The position numbers and the translations under genes were made by a program. A DNA stretch of 8,618 nt, taken from Chloroflexota bacterium. GTDB taxonomy: Bacteria > Chloroflexota > Anaerolineae > Promineifilales > Promineifilaceae. Shown piece by piece: positions 1-8,041 of this stretch (positions within the stretch are counted from its first letter, which is position 1; the number at the start of each line of letters is the position of its first letter). A model generated the notes under the pieces. It worked only from the letters and a program-made list of their open reading frames with translations. It did no database searches and had not been told where the DNA came from. Where the stretch lies: positions 1-8,618 of the forward strand of contig JAUVOB010000036.1 of NCBI GenBank assembly GCA_030599405.1, given 5' to 3'.

Positions 1-311
1 ACGCCTCAGCTCAAAAGAACGAGGATTTCATGCTGTCAGCTTTAGATACTGATGACGGGGCCCGATATCTCGGTGAATTCGCCATTGGTACAAATAATGG
101 GATTGATAGATTCACAAAATCAATCTTGTACGACGAGAAGATCGGCGGCACTGTCCACATGGCCCTAGGTATGGGCTATCCCGAGACCGGAAGTAAGAAT
201 CAATCGTCCATTCATTGGGATATGATTTGTGATATGCGTGACGGTGGTCAAATCTGGGTCGACGACGAGCTATTTTACGATGGAGGGCGGTTTCTAATTC
301 AAGAAGGATAG
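1..311 (+). CDS. M29 family metallo-aminopeptidase, C-terminal part (5' end outside window)
   Basis: This frame is open from the left edge (first whole codon at 3) to TAG at 309-311, so the gene begins upstream; the ATG at 30 is internal. The segment matches the C-terminal catalytic part of the thermophilic aminopeptidase family M29 (AmpS/AmpT/PepS), cytoplasmic dimetal exopeptidases that remove N-terminal residues from peptides. Visible landmarks are LGE (Glu at 75-77), IGGTVHMALG (His at 156-158), YPETG with the catalytic-site Tyr, and IHWDM (His at 213-215, Asp at 219-221). Together these supply all the family's metal-site residues except the first Glu, which would lie upstream. The C-terminus ends in the usual acidic strand region. 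It is followed on the same strand by mutM after 57 nt, so it may be the first visible gene of a housekeeping transcript. Nothing suggests decay. Confidence 0.93.
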   Translation, partial: ASAQKNEDFMLSALDTDDGARYLGEFAIGTNNGIDRFTKSILYDEKIGGTVHMALGMGYPETGSKNQSSIHWDMICDMRDGGQIWVDDELFYDGGRFLIQEG

Positions 312-322
312 AGAATTCAATT

Positions 323-340
323 TCGATGATGTCGATGATG
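323..340 (+). repeat. Perfect tandem 9-bp duplication (TCGATGATG x2)
   Basis: Two adjacent identical copies, 323-331 and 332-340, lie in the 57-nt gap between the aminopeptidase and mutM, about 30 nt upstream of the mutM start. This is most simply replication slippage. It creates a run of ATG triplets but no convincing gene. Confidence 0.8.
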
Positions 341-368
341 GAACAAAGAATTAGGAAATCTGATTTAC

Positions 369-1181
369 ATGCCTGAACTGCCGGAGGTAGAGACGGTTGT
401 AAGATCGTTGCGACAGGAAGTGGTCGGCAAGAAGATTCTTGACATAAAGAATAAGTGGCCGCGGCAGATATCCTCAATGGAACTTGACGAACTACGAGAA
501 AGAGTAAGTGGCACCACTATCACTCAGCTCGATAGAAGGGGTAAGTACATCCTATTTACTCTCGATAGCTCCGATTCTATGATTATTCATCTAAAGATGA
601 CGGGACAGCTCCTTCTGCAACCTACTTCGTCAGCTATGCAAGATCACGTGCATACGGTCTTTATGCTTTCCGGCAATGAAGAGTTGCGATTTCGGGATGT
701 GCGGAAATTCGGCCGGATCTATCTAGCGCGAAACGCTGAGTCTATCGTTGGCGAACTTGGACCCGAGCCACTGTCGCGATCCTTTTCGGCTAGCTTACTT
801 CATAAAATGTTACATGGACGGCGTCGCGTATTGAAGCCGCTGCTCCTGGATCAACGATTTATTGCCGGTATTGGAAATATCTATGCAGACGAGTCGCTGT
901 TCTGGGCCAAACTGGCGCCTAATCGGATAAGTAACACCTTGTCGCGGTTAGAAAGCGACCGCCTGCATTCTAGCATTCGAAAGACGCTAAGAATGGCAAT
1001 CGATAATGGAGGAGCCACGATCAGTGATTACCGCCAACCGGATGGCTCGGAAGGTGAAATGCAGAAATCATTCAGCGTTTATGGTCGCGCCGGTGAATCC
1101 TGTGTCCGTTGCGACGGTTGTATCGAGAGGGTTGTTCTAGGAGGTCGAAGTACTTTTTTCTGCAGGTCATGCCAGCTATGA
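369..1181 (+). CDS. mutM: Formamidopyrimidine-DNA glycosylase / AP lyase (Fpg, MutM)
   Basis: Bifunctional base-excision repair enzyme that removes 8-oxoguanine and formamidopyrimidines and cuts the abasic strand by beta,delta-elimination. At 270 residues it has the usual family length. The N-terminus MPELPEVETV gives the catalytic Pro2 and Glu3 after Met removal, and fixes the start. Other expected residues are Lys59 in DRRGKYILF, the void-filling trio Met77, Arg112 and Phe114 (KMTG, DVRKFG), Lys156, and Asn170 in AGIGNIYADE of the helix-two-turn-helix. A C-terminal zinc finger follows, C245-x2-C248-x16-C265-x2-C268, with Arg260 in GGRSTFFC. An extra cysteine, Cys251, sits inside the finger; the spacing of the four canonical ligands is unchanged. 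A weak ribosome site (AGGAA at 353-357) lies 11 nt upstream. The enzyme looks fully functional. Downstream, only 32 nt separate it from the next gene. Confidence 0.98.
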   Translation: MPELPEVETVVRSLRQEVVGKKILDIKNKWPRQISSMELDELRERVSGTTITQLDRRGKYILFTLDSSDSMIIHLKMTGQLLLQPTSSAMQDHVHTVFMLSGNEELRFRDVRKFGRIYLARNAESIVGELGPEPLSRSFSASLLHKMLHGRRRVLKPLLLDQRFIAGIGNIYADESLFWAKLAPNRISNTLSRLESDRLHSSIRKTLRMAIDNGGATISDYRQPDGSEGEMQKSFSVYGRAGESCVRCDGCIERVVLGGRSTFFCRSCQL

Positions 1182-1200
1182 TTTAGTCGATAACCGGCGG

Positions 1201-1206
1201 AAGGAG
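1201..1206 (+). promoter_or_regulatory. Ribosome binding site that decides the start of the unknown gene
   Basis: AAGGAG followed by AGGG. The spacer is 4 nt to TTG at 1211, 7 nt to ATG at 1214 and 10 nt to ATG at 1217. The 7-nt spacing favours ATG at 1214. Confidence 0.75.
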
Positions 1207-1213
1207 AGGGTTG

Positions 1214-1819
1214 ATGATGGATAGAGATATCGAGGTCTTTCGGGTCATCCGAAAGCCGCCGATGGGAAAACTCGTCGTCGAGGTTAACTCGACCCAGTAT
1301 GAGAAGCTATCGGAGGTTCCTAGTGGGAGCCTCAAGCAGAGAATTCTGGCAGCTGTTGGCGATCTGGTTGTGTTCGTTGATGGCTACGATACCTTGGTGC
1401 AGGCAGGAATGGCTCCTCCAATATCTGGAACAGATCAAGCAGGCGAGCCTTATGCATCTTCAGTGGAGGATCGCCAGGCCGCATTCCGAAGCGAGATTGC
1501 GCGACAGCGCTCCGAAGCCCAGTTAAAATCACAAGTTCAAGAAATATCTGGGAAGCAAGATCCGCAAGCGAGTGGAGAATCTGCGACTGGGCTCGATTCA
1601 GAGCTCAACATGGTCGACCAGATAGACATCATTCTTCAGAGATACCTGGCCGAGGATCCTACGCTTAAGGGCAGGGTCGCCCACCTCGAAAGCGCTCCTG
1701 GAGGTGGATTAAGGATTCAGGTCGACAACCACTATTATTCTCAACCTAAAGAAATCGAAGATGGCCGGATTCGCCGGGCACTCATGCTGGCGTTGCGTGA
1801 ATGGGAAACCGGTGAATAG
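1214..1819 (+). CDS. Uncharacterised two-module protein, about 201 aa
   Basis: I do not recognise a named family. The frame runs to TAG at 1817-1819. I chose ATG 1214 over TTG 1211 because of the ribosome site at 1201. There is no signal peptide or membrane segment, so it is probably cytoplasmic. Three parts are visible. Residues 1-70 hold a short strand-rich and helical module. Residues about 71-130 form a polar linker rich in Q, S, E, A and G that looks disordered. Residues about 131-201 hold a second module. Residues 18-51 and 164-197 align without gaps: G-x-L at the start, V at +6, Tyr at +11, Glu at +16, Gly at +20 and Ala at +29 are shared, and many other positions are conservative. This suggests an internal duplication of a strand-turn-strand-helix unit. 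Position 32 nt after mutM implies cotranscription, but no function in repair can be inferred from that alone. Confidence 0.88.
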   Translation: MMDRDIEVFRVIRKPPMGKLVVEVNSTQYEKLSEVPSGSLKQRILAAVGDLVVFVDGYDTLVQAGMAPPISGTDQAGEPYASSVEDRQAAFRSEIARQRSEAQLKSQVQEISGKQDPQASGESATGLDSELNMVDQIDIILQRYLAEDPTLKGRVAHLESAPGGGLRIQVDNHYYSQPKEIEDGRIRRALMLALREWETGE

Positions 1820-1884
1820 GTAGCCGTTGAATTTTCTCCGGCAACATTCATGACGAGGTACGCGATTGCTGGATTCGCTGTAGC

Positions 1885-1909
1885 GGGACGTAATACTTGA
1901 ATTCGTCCC
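1885..1909 (+). terminator. Probable terminator hairpin in the convergent gap
   Basis: GGGACG (1885-1890) pairs with CGTCCC (1904-1909). With T1891 bulged, AAT 1892-1894 also pairs with ATT 1901-1903, leaving a 6-nt loop. On the + strand it is followed by TGGTTTTGGTT (1910-1920), an interrupted T tract, so a rho-independent terminator for the left block is plausible but not strong. On the - strand there is no T tract after it, so it is less likely to end secA transcription, although the hairpin would form at the 3' end of that message. Confidence 0.45.
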
Positions 1910-1928
1910 TGGTTTTGGTTGATATATC

Positions 1929-4900
1929 CTAGCGGGACTTACTTCTTTTCCGTGCCTTAGGCGTTGATGCCGTCTGATCTTGCCTCATATGACAATGTTT
2001 ATACTTCTTTCCACTTCCACATGGGCAGGGATCGTTCCTTCCAACCTTCGGCACATCTCGGCGTAGCTCAACCCCTTTTCCCCTATCCTTCTTGACAACC
2101 TGATACCCTGCTTGGGTAAGCTGGGTCCGGTATGCCTGAGTCGCTTCTTGTTGTTGAATATAGGCCTGGTGATTGGCGATTCTCTGGAAATAGTTCTCAG
2201 CTACGGACTGGTCGATGTTTCCCCTCATATCGGAAAACATCTGGTAGGAGCGCCTTTTATACTCCACTTTCGGATCCCGTTGTCCAAAAGCTTCGAGGCC
2301 AATTTCTCTCCTGAGATCATCCATCGCAATCAGATAATCACGCCATTCGCGATCTATTGAGCTCAAGAGTAGAAGCCTTTGAAAGTTTTGAAACTCCTCT
2401 TCACCAATGCGAGCCAGCCAGTTCTTGCGCTGTTGGTCGACATAGTCGATCAGGGCATCGGCCATCTGGTCTTCATCCAAGGCCGACAGGCTGTCTATAA
2501 GCAGATCTCTCAGGGTCTCGTCGACTCTTTGCTTGAATGAAACCTGCTGTTTCTGAATCGCTCTAACAGAAACACCTTCTACATTGTAATCCGAAAACGC
2601 CTCATTGAGACTATCATTTGCCTTGTGCCAAATCTCCTCACGTTCGGTCTCTTCGATTTGATTAGCAAGGAAATTCCGATAGATCTCCTCGATTTGGGCC
2701 GTGAATTCAAGACGAATGCTTTCCTTGGCTTGCAGAAGACCCGAGCGTCGCTTGCCCAGTATCGCGCCTAGATTCGGAACGGGGGGCAACAAGGGGATGA
2801 ATCGTCCTGCAGCCTGCAGAAATTGGTACAGGTTTAATCCTTCCTCAAGGTTTTCGAAGACGAGCTTGGATAACTGATCCGACAGTTTCCCAGAACTGAT
2901 GTCCTGTAGCTCGGCCCTATCCAAGTTGGCAACTCCCGGAAGCAACAATCTCAGTCTTATTAGGACGCCGTTTACATTGATCGAGTCCGTGGCATCTGTG
3001 CTAAAGTCCGAAATCGCGCGATCAATTTCTCCTTGAACATAAGCGGGATAACTCTCCAGGTAATTCAGAATTAACTCACTTATGGTGCTGTCAAACGCTT
3101 TATCAACATGTTCGTCGAGGGCCAGATCTTCACCCATTAAGATCGCGCGTCGTTCCGAATAGATGGCGGAACGCTGCTTACTCATGACATCGTCATATTC
3201 GACAACGTTTTTCCGAATATCGAAGTTATATCCTTCGATCCGTTCTTGTGAGCTTTCGATGATCCTGTCCAGGAGGCCGCTTTCAATGGGCATATCTTCA
3301 GGGATATTCGTCCGGGACATAAATCCTTTCAATCGCTCCCCGCCGAACCTTAGCATCAGATCATCGTCTAGCGATAGGAAGAATCGAGATGAGCCTGGAT
3401 CCCCCTGGCGGGCTGCTCGTCCACGTAACTGATTATCGATGCGACGAGATTCGTGTCGCTCTGATCCGATGACATGCAAGCCGCCGAGTTGCCAAACTTC
3501 CTTACCCTCTACCTCGGTCTGCGATTGGATCGCTTCAACCTCATTAATTAGTTCAAGCGATAGCCCCGGAATAGTCTGGCAAAGCTTCTCAGCTTCCTCG
3601 CGGCTGTCATTCATGAGTGCCCGAATGAGGGCTGCTCGTGCGTTGTAAAGTTTTTCGAAAAGGGTTTCGGCGATGAATCTTGCCGTCTGATTGGTATCCT
3701 TGTGAACTTGTTGGTACCGTGTATAGAGATCCCATAAACGGTTCACTTCCTCCACTAGGGCCACATCGATGTTAATTGATTCCAAGAGCTCCCGAGCGCC
3801 TGATAAATGACCACCACGAACCATCCGAATTACATTACGAATGTCATTGTAATCAATGGCATATGGTTCCTGCAACACCCGGGACAAGTAGCCGGCGACC
3901 TGAACTTGTTCAATTTCCTCCAAAGCCAGATCAAATTCCGCCTTGGATTCTATAATGGCGTCAACCAGATCCTCACTAAGTTTTGGGTGTTTCTTAGCGT
4001 ATTCACGGGCTTTTTCAGGGCCGTCGGAGAGCAGATTAATCGCGAGCTGTGTCAAGTCACTACGGCCAAAAAGCTCGTTTTCGAGCGCTACAGCTGACAT
4101 GCCTTCAGGATTGCCACCAAGCAATATGTCAGTTCCCCGGCCGGCCATGTTCGTCGAAATAGTGACGGCCTGTTTTCGCCCGGCTTGGGCTACAATAAGG
4201 GCCTCTGACTGGTGGATTTTCGCATTAAGGACGGCATGTTTAATGCCTTTCTTCTGCAGCTTCCGGTGAATAAGTTCCGAATGTTCCACAGACGTCGTAC
4301 CCACAAGAATGGGGCGACCTGTTTCGCGGACGCGGATAATCTCTGCAATTATCGCACTATCCTTGGCAACCTCTGTGCCAAATACCTGGTCGGCGAAGTC
4401 AATACGCTTCGTATAAACGATCTGTTCAGGATTATCGGGGTACGCAAAGTAGATCTCTTCAGCATTTTCTACTTTACGCCGCTGCTCGATCAAGCCCATC
4501 TCTCCTGAGTTAACGATATAGTCCACGTTCGTTGGGAGCGGCGTCACGTCCAGTTCGTATATGTTATGAAATTCTTCGGAATCTGTCATTGCCGTACCGG
4601 TCATGCCAGATAATTTCTGATAAAGTCTAAAGTAATTCTGTAAAGTGATGGTGGCGACCGTGACGTTTTCCCTTCGTACCTGAACACCTTCTTTAGCCTC
4701 GATCGCTTCATGCAGTCCGTCTGAGTAGCGTCGACCGGGCATCAACCGGCCTGTAAAGTCATCAACAATGACGACCTCGCCGTTCTGGACCACATAATGC
4801 CTGTCACGGGCAAAGAGATATTGAGCCTTCAAGGCATTATCCACGTAGTATGTAAGATGGAAGAATCGCGGATCATACAGGCTGTCGCCGGCTTCCAAAT

Positions 4901-5834
4901 CAATCTCTACAATCCGTTTCTCAATCTCAGCAATGCCCATCTCGGTCAAATTAATCGACCGGCTTTTCTCATCGATGTCATAATGCCCATTGGGCTCTTC
5001 TTCTTCATCGGCCGTATTTCGCTTGAGCCGACGTGCATAATCAGCGAAACGAACATACTCCTGGCTGATTCTTCCCGATGGACCAGAGATGATTAGCGGA
5101 GTCCTGGCTTCGTCAATCAGGATGTTGTCGACCTCATCGATAACGGCGTAATTGAGATCACGCAGGACCAATTGATCGCTTCGGGAGGACATGTTGTCAC
5201 GCAAGTAGTCGAACCCAAATTCGCTACTTATTCCATAAGTAACATCGGCCAGGTAGGCCTCTGACCTGGTACAGGGCATCCAATGCACCAGTCGTTCGTC
5301 ATCGAGCTCCGTTCCCGGATTGACATAATCTGGGTCATACAAAGCTGAGAATTGCTGCGGGCCAATACAACCTACCGTCAGACCAAGGAAATGGAAGATC
5401 TTTCCCATCCATCCCCCGTCACGACGGGCGAGGTATTCATTTACTGTCACGAGGTGGACGCCACTACCGGTCAAGGCATTCAGATATAGAGGCAGAGTAG
5501 CAACCAGAGTCTTACCTTCACCGGTGCGCATCTCGACGACCTCACCTCGGTGGAGTAGCACACCACCCATGATCTGGACGTCGTAATGTCTCAGCCCGGT
5601 CGTCCGGCATGACGCTTCTCTAACCAGGGCATAGGCCTCTGGCAGAATATCCTCTACCGTCTCGCCATCAGCCAGCCTTTGCCTGAATTGGGTTGTTTGG
5701 TCCCTTAATTCGTCGTTCGACAAAGCTTGAAAATCGGACTCAAGCTCCTCGACCTCATCCACGAGTGGAATGAGGCTATCTAGATATTTCTGCGTAGGAT
5801 CTCCTACAACTTTGCTTACAAGCTTTTTAAACAT
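1929..5834 (-). CDS. secA: Protein translocase ATPase SecA, enlarged (1301 aa)
   Basis: Peripheral ATPase motor that pushes preproteins through the SecYEG channel. NBD1 carries Walker A TGEGKT (104-109, Lys108) and Walker B VIDEVD (231-236). The preprotein cross-linking domain spans about 247-409, before [11 protein letters not shown]2 carries [10 protein letters not shown] (561-570) and [18 protein letters not shown] (795-812, with AA where SG is usual). The helical scaffold contains [11 protein letters not shown], and AMDDLRREI appears at 1170-1178. The C-terminus has a SEC-C zinc motif (C1270, C1272, C1281, H1282) and a basic tail, so this is a full SecA1-type protein. E. coli SecA has 901 residues. 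The excess lies in a roughly 25-residue NBD1 insert (163-192), about 170 extra residues between GGN575 and GGLHVIG, and a wing region (about 905-1145) well over twice the usual size. The frame is intact. The N-terminus [13 protein letters not shown] is typical and sets the start. No Shine-Dalgarno sequence is visible; an extended -10 box adjoins the start. Confidence 0.98.
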   Translation of the reverse strand: MFKKLVSKVVGDPTQKYLDSLIPLVDEVEELESDFQALSNDELRDQTTQFRQRLADGETVEDILPEAYALVREASCRTTGLRHYDVQIMGGVLLHRGEVVEMRTGEGKTLVATLPLYLNALTGSGVHLVTVNEYLARRDGGWMGKIFHFLGLTVGCIGPQQFSALYDPDYVNPGTELDDERLVHWMPCTRSEAYLADVTYGISSEFGFDYLRDNMSSRSDQLVLRDLNYAVIDEVDNILIDEARTPLIISGPSGRISQEYVRFADYARRLKRNTADEEEEPNGHYDIDEKSRSINLTEMGIAEIEKRIVEIDLEAGDSLYDPRFFHLTYYVDNALKAQYLFARDRHYVVQNGEVVIVDDFTGRLMPGRRYSDGLHEAIEAKEGVQVRRENVTVATITLQNYFRLYQKLSGMTGTAMTDSEEFHNIYELDVTPLPTNVDYIVNSGEMGLIEQRRKVENAEEIYFAYPDNPEQIVYTKRIDFADQVFGTEVAKDSAIIAEIIRVRETGRPILVGTTSVEHSELIHRKLQKKGIKHAVLNAKIHQSEALIVAQAGRKQAVTISTNMAGRGTDILLGGNPEGMSAVALENELFGRSDLTQLAINLLSDGPEKAREYAKKHPKLSEDLVDAIIESKAEFDLALEEIEQVQVAGYLSRVLQEPYAIDYNDIRNVIRMVRGGHLSGARELLESINIDVALVEEVNRLWDLYTRYQQVHKDTNQTARFIAETLFEKLYNARAALIRALMNDSREEAEKLCQTIPGLSLELINEVEAIQSQTEVEGKEVWQLGGLHVIGSERHESRRIDNQLRGRAARQGDPGSSRFFLSLDDDLMLRFGGERLKGFMSRTNIPEDMPIESGLLDRIIESSQERIEGYNFDIRKNVVEYDDVMSKQRSAIYSERRAILMGEDLALDEHVDKAFDSTISELILNYLESYPAYVQGEIDRAISDFSTDATDSINVNGVLIRLRLLLPGVANLDRAELQDISSGKLSDQLSKLVFENLEEGLNLYQFLQAAGRFIPLLPPVPNLGAILGKRRSGLLQAKESIRLEFTAQIEEIYRNFLANQIEETEREEIWHKANDSLNEAFSDYNVEGVSVRAIQKQQVSFKQRVDETLRDLLIDSLSALDEDQMADALIDYVDQQRKNWLARIGEEEFQNFQRLLLLSSIDREWRDYLIAMDDLRREIGLEAFGQRDPKVEYKRRSYQMFSDMRGNIDQSVAENYFQRIANHQAYIQQQEATQAYRTQLTQAGYQVVKKDRGKGVELRRDVPKVGRNDPCPCGSGKKYKHCHMRQDQTASTPKARKRSKSR

Positions 5835-5879
5835 AACTGACCATTATAGCAGGAATAACTCTTGTCTGGCGGACAGTTA
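5834..5879. repeat. Imperfect inverted repeat flanking the secA promoter
   Basis: TAACTGACC (5834-5842) and GGACAGTTA (5871-5879) are inverted copies with 8 of 9 positions matching and 28 nt between them. The arms bracket the -10 and the -35 position. A further short dyad, TGTC-N5-GACA (5863-5875), overlaps the outer arm. This could be an operator or a chance match. The rest of the 197-nt gap up to 6031 shows no gene and no convincing terminator for prs. Confidence 0.35.
5843..5851 (-). promoter_or_regulatory. Extended -10 promoter of secA (TGCTATAAT)
   Basis: Read on the minus strand, this is a perfect TATAAT preceded by TGn, the extended -10 form. Only 8 nt (5835-5842) separate it from the secA ATG, so a normal start point 6-9 nt downstream would fall at or just before the A of the ATG. 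No good -35 hexamer is found at 16-18 nt, as is common for extended -10 promoters. The spot expected for -35 overlaps a small dyad, TGTC-N5-GACA (5863-5875). Confidence 0.6.
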
Positions 5880-6031
5880 GCGCCTGTTAATGAAAATGCG
5901 TCTGAAAGTTCGCCGATTTTGGGAAAGATAGAAACGCCATAGCAAGCGTAGATACCAGCGATGTAACTGATCTTTTCCACCGATAGCCGATGCTGATTCC
6001 GACTGTTAGAAGATGATTTCCGAATGTTGCA

Positions 6032-6988
6032 TTATTCGTTGAAAAGCTCGCCCACACTGCGCCCCTCGTGCGAGCGGATAATGACTTCGCCTAGAAGCTC
6101 CGAGACTGTCAGAATATTGATGTTTGGCAACATCTTTCTTTCTGGAATTGGAATCGTGTCCGTGCAGACAATCTCTTTAAGGGGCAGGGCTCTGAGCCTC
6201 TCCGCTGCTGGATAGGACAAGACAGGATGAACAAAGGATAAGTAGACGTCTTTAGCACCATGTTGCTTTACGATTTCAACCGCGCCTTCAATTGATCCCG
6301 CCGTATCGACTAGATCGTCCACGATGATCACATCTCTATCTTCCACTTGTCCGATCAGGCTCAATGCCTCTCTGTCAGTACCATCTCCAATGCGCCTTTT
6401 TTCGATGAAAGCAAGAGGCAGCTTAAGCTCAGCAGCATAGTTTCTCCCGCGCTTAGCGAAACCCAGATCCGGGGTGACGACAACAGCGTTGGATAGATTC
6501 TTCTTCCTGAAGTACTCCACCAAGATGTGAAAGGCGGTTAAGGAGTCACCGGGAATCTTATAAAATCCCTGGATCTGTCCAGCATGCAGATCTAACGTCA
6601 TCCATCGATCCGCGCCAGCAACCTCTATCATATCAGCCAGCAGTCGTGCGGCGATGGGTACTCTCGGTTGATCTTTTTTGTCACTCTGGGAATATGCTAG
6701 ATACGGTGCCACGAGGGTTATTCGGCCAGCTGAGTCCCTCTTGAAACAGTCGATGGCGATCAGGGTCTCCATGATGTTGCGATGAACAGGTTTGGAATGA
6801 CTTTGAATCAGGTAGACGTCCTGACCACGCACGCTAGCATTAAGTCTAATCAGCAGATTTTCATTTGGAAATTCAACGACTTCCCACGGGCTTGCTGGAA
6901 CGCCAATGTAGGCCGAAATTCTTTCTGCTAATTCTGGACAGCCCGAACCTGCAAACAATTTGATCTCACCATAGCCTGATACCGACAT
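6032..6988 (-). CDS. prs: Ribose-phosphate pyrophosphokinase (PRPP synthetase), divergent ATP site
   Basis: Transfers pyrophosphate from ATP to ribose 5-phosphate, giving PRPP for purine, pyrimidine, NAD, histidine and tryptophan synthesis. Its 318 residues align with the B. subtilis enzyme at the same numbering across the active site. Conserved features are LDLHAGQIQGF with metal residue His135, TPD with Asp174, the catalytic flexible-arm residues Lys197 and Arg199 (IEKRR), and the PRPP loop VDDLVDTAGSI (223-233). Unusual points: the adenine-site motif usually F-x-D-G-E reads FPNEN (40-44), and the ATP loop usually YARQDRK reads YSQSDKK (99-105). Arg101 and Gln102 are thus replaced by Gln and Ser. 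The start ATG (6986-6988) has GGAG at 6995-6998, 6 nt upstream. It lies 27 nt after meaB, so cotranscription is likely. Fold and family are secure; full catalytic competence is less certain. Confidence 0.95.
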   Translation of the reverse strand: MSVSGYGEIKLFAGSGCPELAERISAYIGVPASPWEVVEFPNENLLIRLNASVRGQDVYLIQSHSKPVHRNIMETLIAIDCFKRDSAGRITLVAPYLAYSQSDKKDQPRVPIAARLLADMIEVAGADRWMTLDLHAGQIQGFYKIPGDSLTAFHILVEYFRKKNLSNAVVVTPDLGFAKRGRNYAAELKLPLAFIEKRRIGDGTDREALSLIGQVEDRDVIIVDDLVDTAGSIEGAVEIVKQHGAKDVYLSFVHPVLSYPAAERLRALPLKEIVCTDTIPIPERKMLPNINILTVSELLGEVIIRSHEGRSVGELFNE

Positions 6989-6994
6989 GTCAAA

Positions 6995-6998
6995 CTCC
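6995..6998 (-). promoter_or_regulatory. Ribosome binding site of prs
   Basis: GGAG on the minus strand (within ACGGAG, 6995-7000), with a 6-nt spacer to the prs ATG. It supports the chosen start and independent translation initiation downstream of meaB. Confidence 0.7.
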
Positions 6999-7015
6999 GT
7001 AAACCAGGAAAGGAC

Positions 7016-8041
7016 CTAGGGAGCTTCTTCTGAGGCGTGAGCCTGTTCGAAGAGTCTCTCGACGGCCGAGTATGGATCTAGTTGTCTTCTCGCCACTGCC
7101 TCTATTATTGTCTCACGTTCATCGAGTGGTACGGTCAATTGCAGCTTGCTCATGAATCGATCCTGAAGCAATTGGCCAACTTCCCTGCGACTGCGCATTT
7201 TCTCTCTTTCCAACCAATCGCCACTCTTTATTAAATGATTCCGATGTTCCTGAATGGCATCAACGACCGGAGAGACTCCAAGGCCTTCAATTGCCACCGT
7301 TTCCAGCAATGGAACATGCCAGGTAGATTTCAAATCGCTAACCGCCAGATTTGGTCCCGTAGCGGTCATCGCGCGACCGTGGTGGCTCTCGTCTCTCCGA
7401 ACCGTTCCCATATGCAGCATGGTCTGCAGGGCTTTTACTGTTCTGTCGCTACCGGGACGGTCCATCTTGTTTACCACTAGCAAATCGGCGATCTCAAGAA
7501 TACCGGCCTTAATAGTCTGAATGTCGTCACCCATTCCAGGAGCCTCGATCACCAAGGTGGTAAGAGCCGCGTTGGCGATCTCTACCTCTGCCTGACCGGC
7601 GCCAACGGTTTCGATCAATATCACTTGGAAACCGGCTGCGTCTAGTACCTTGACCACGTTTCCCGTCGAACGGGCAAGTCCACCGAGGCTACCTCGCGAG
7701 GCCATACTCCGGATAAAAATGCCCCTATCCCCTGATAAATCTCGCATGCGGACTCTGTCGCCAAGCAACGCTCCTCCCGTGAAGGGACTACTTGGATCAA
7801 CAGCCACGATGCCAACGAGTTGCTCTCTCTTTCTGTACTCCTTGGCAATCTCATTGACCAGCGTGCTCTTTCCCGAACCAGGGGGGCCCGTAATTCCCAC
7901 GATGTGGGCTGTGCCCGTTTCGGAATAAAGCGCTGCTACGATCGTGCGAGCCGCTTCCTGGTCGTTCTCAACTAGCGTTATTAGTTGAGCAATAGCCCTG
8001 CGACGGCCATTCTTAGCTTTCTCGATCAGCTGGCTTAGCAA
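7016..8041 (-). CDS. meaB: MeaB/ArgK-type G protein, chaperone of an adenosylcobalamin-dependent mutase
   Basis: SIMIBI-class P-loop GTPase that gates delivery of adenosylcobalamin to methylmalonyl-CoA mutase and promotes removal of damaged cofactor; older names call it LAO/AO transport kinase. It has 341 residues, the normal length. Seen motifs: Walker [10 protein letters not shown] (52-60), [17 protein letters not shown] (80-96), [15 protein letters not shown] (109-123), the switch [12 protein letters not shown] (144-155), GMGDDIQ (169-175) and the guanine-specificity motif NKMD (191-194). The C-terminal helical dimerisation part follows from about 255. The start is TTG at 8039-8041: an in-frame TAG lies immediately upstream, no in-frame ATG exists until about residue 99, and GGGAGAG (8047-8053) is suitably placed. 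It overlaps the preceding mutase subunit by 29 nt, so translation is probably coupled. The pairing with a B12-binding subunit supports a mutase chaperone role. Confidence 0.96.
   Translation of the reverse strand: MLSQLIEKAKNGRRRAIAQLITLVENDQEAARTIVAALYSETGTAHIVGITGPPGSGKSTLVNEIAKEYRKREQLVGIVAVDPSSPFTGGALLGDRVRMRDLSGDRGIFIRSMASRGSLGGLARSTGNVVKVLDAAGFQVILIETVGAGQAEVEIANAALTTLVIEAPGMGDDIQTIKAGILEIADLLVVNKMDRPGSDRTVKALQTMLHMGTVRRDESHHGRAMTATGPNLAVSDLKSTWHVPLLETVAIEGLGVSPVVDAIQEHRNHLIKSGDWLEREKMRSRREVGQLLQDRFMSKLQLTVPLDERETIIEAVARRQLDPYSAVERLFEQAHASEEAP

Noticed and set aside
326..376. 16-codon frame beginning at the ATG run and ending across the mutM start (leader peptide?)
   Set aside because: No ribosome site at a workable distance (the nearest purine run is about 18 nt away), and the ATG run is a by-product of a tandem 9-bp duplication.
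112..477. 121-codon frame on the minus strand over the aminopeptidase end and mutM start
   Set aside because: It is antisense to two well-supported genes, and its composition is that of a shadow frame.
1881..1938. TAGCGGGAC occurring twice (1881-1889 and 1930-1938)
   Set aside because: The two 9-bp copies are too short to be an attachment site, and the second overlaps the end of secA. Probably chance.
3807..4508. Several 90-110 codon + strand frames inside secA
   Set aside because: All are antisense to an intact, conserved SecA coding region, with no recognisable product and no ribosome sites noted.
5852..6031. Search for a prs terminator or small RNA in the prs-secA gap
   Set aside because: Only a 4-bp GGCG/CGCC stem was seen, with no T tract. 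Nothing can be supported, so partial read-through into secA remains possible.
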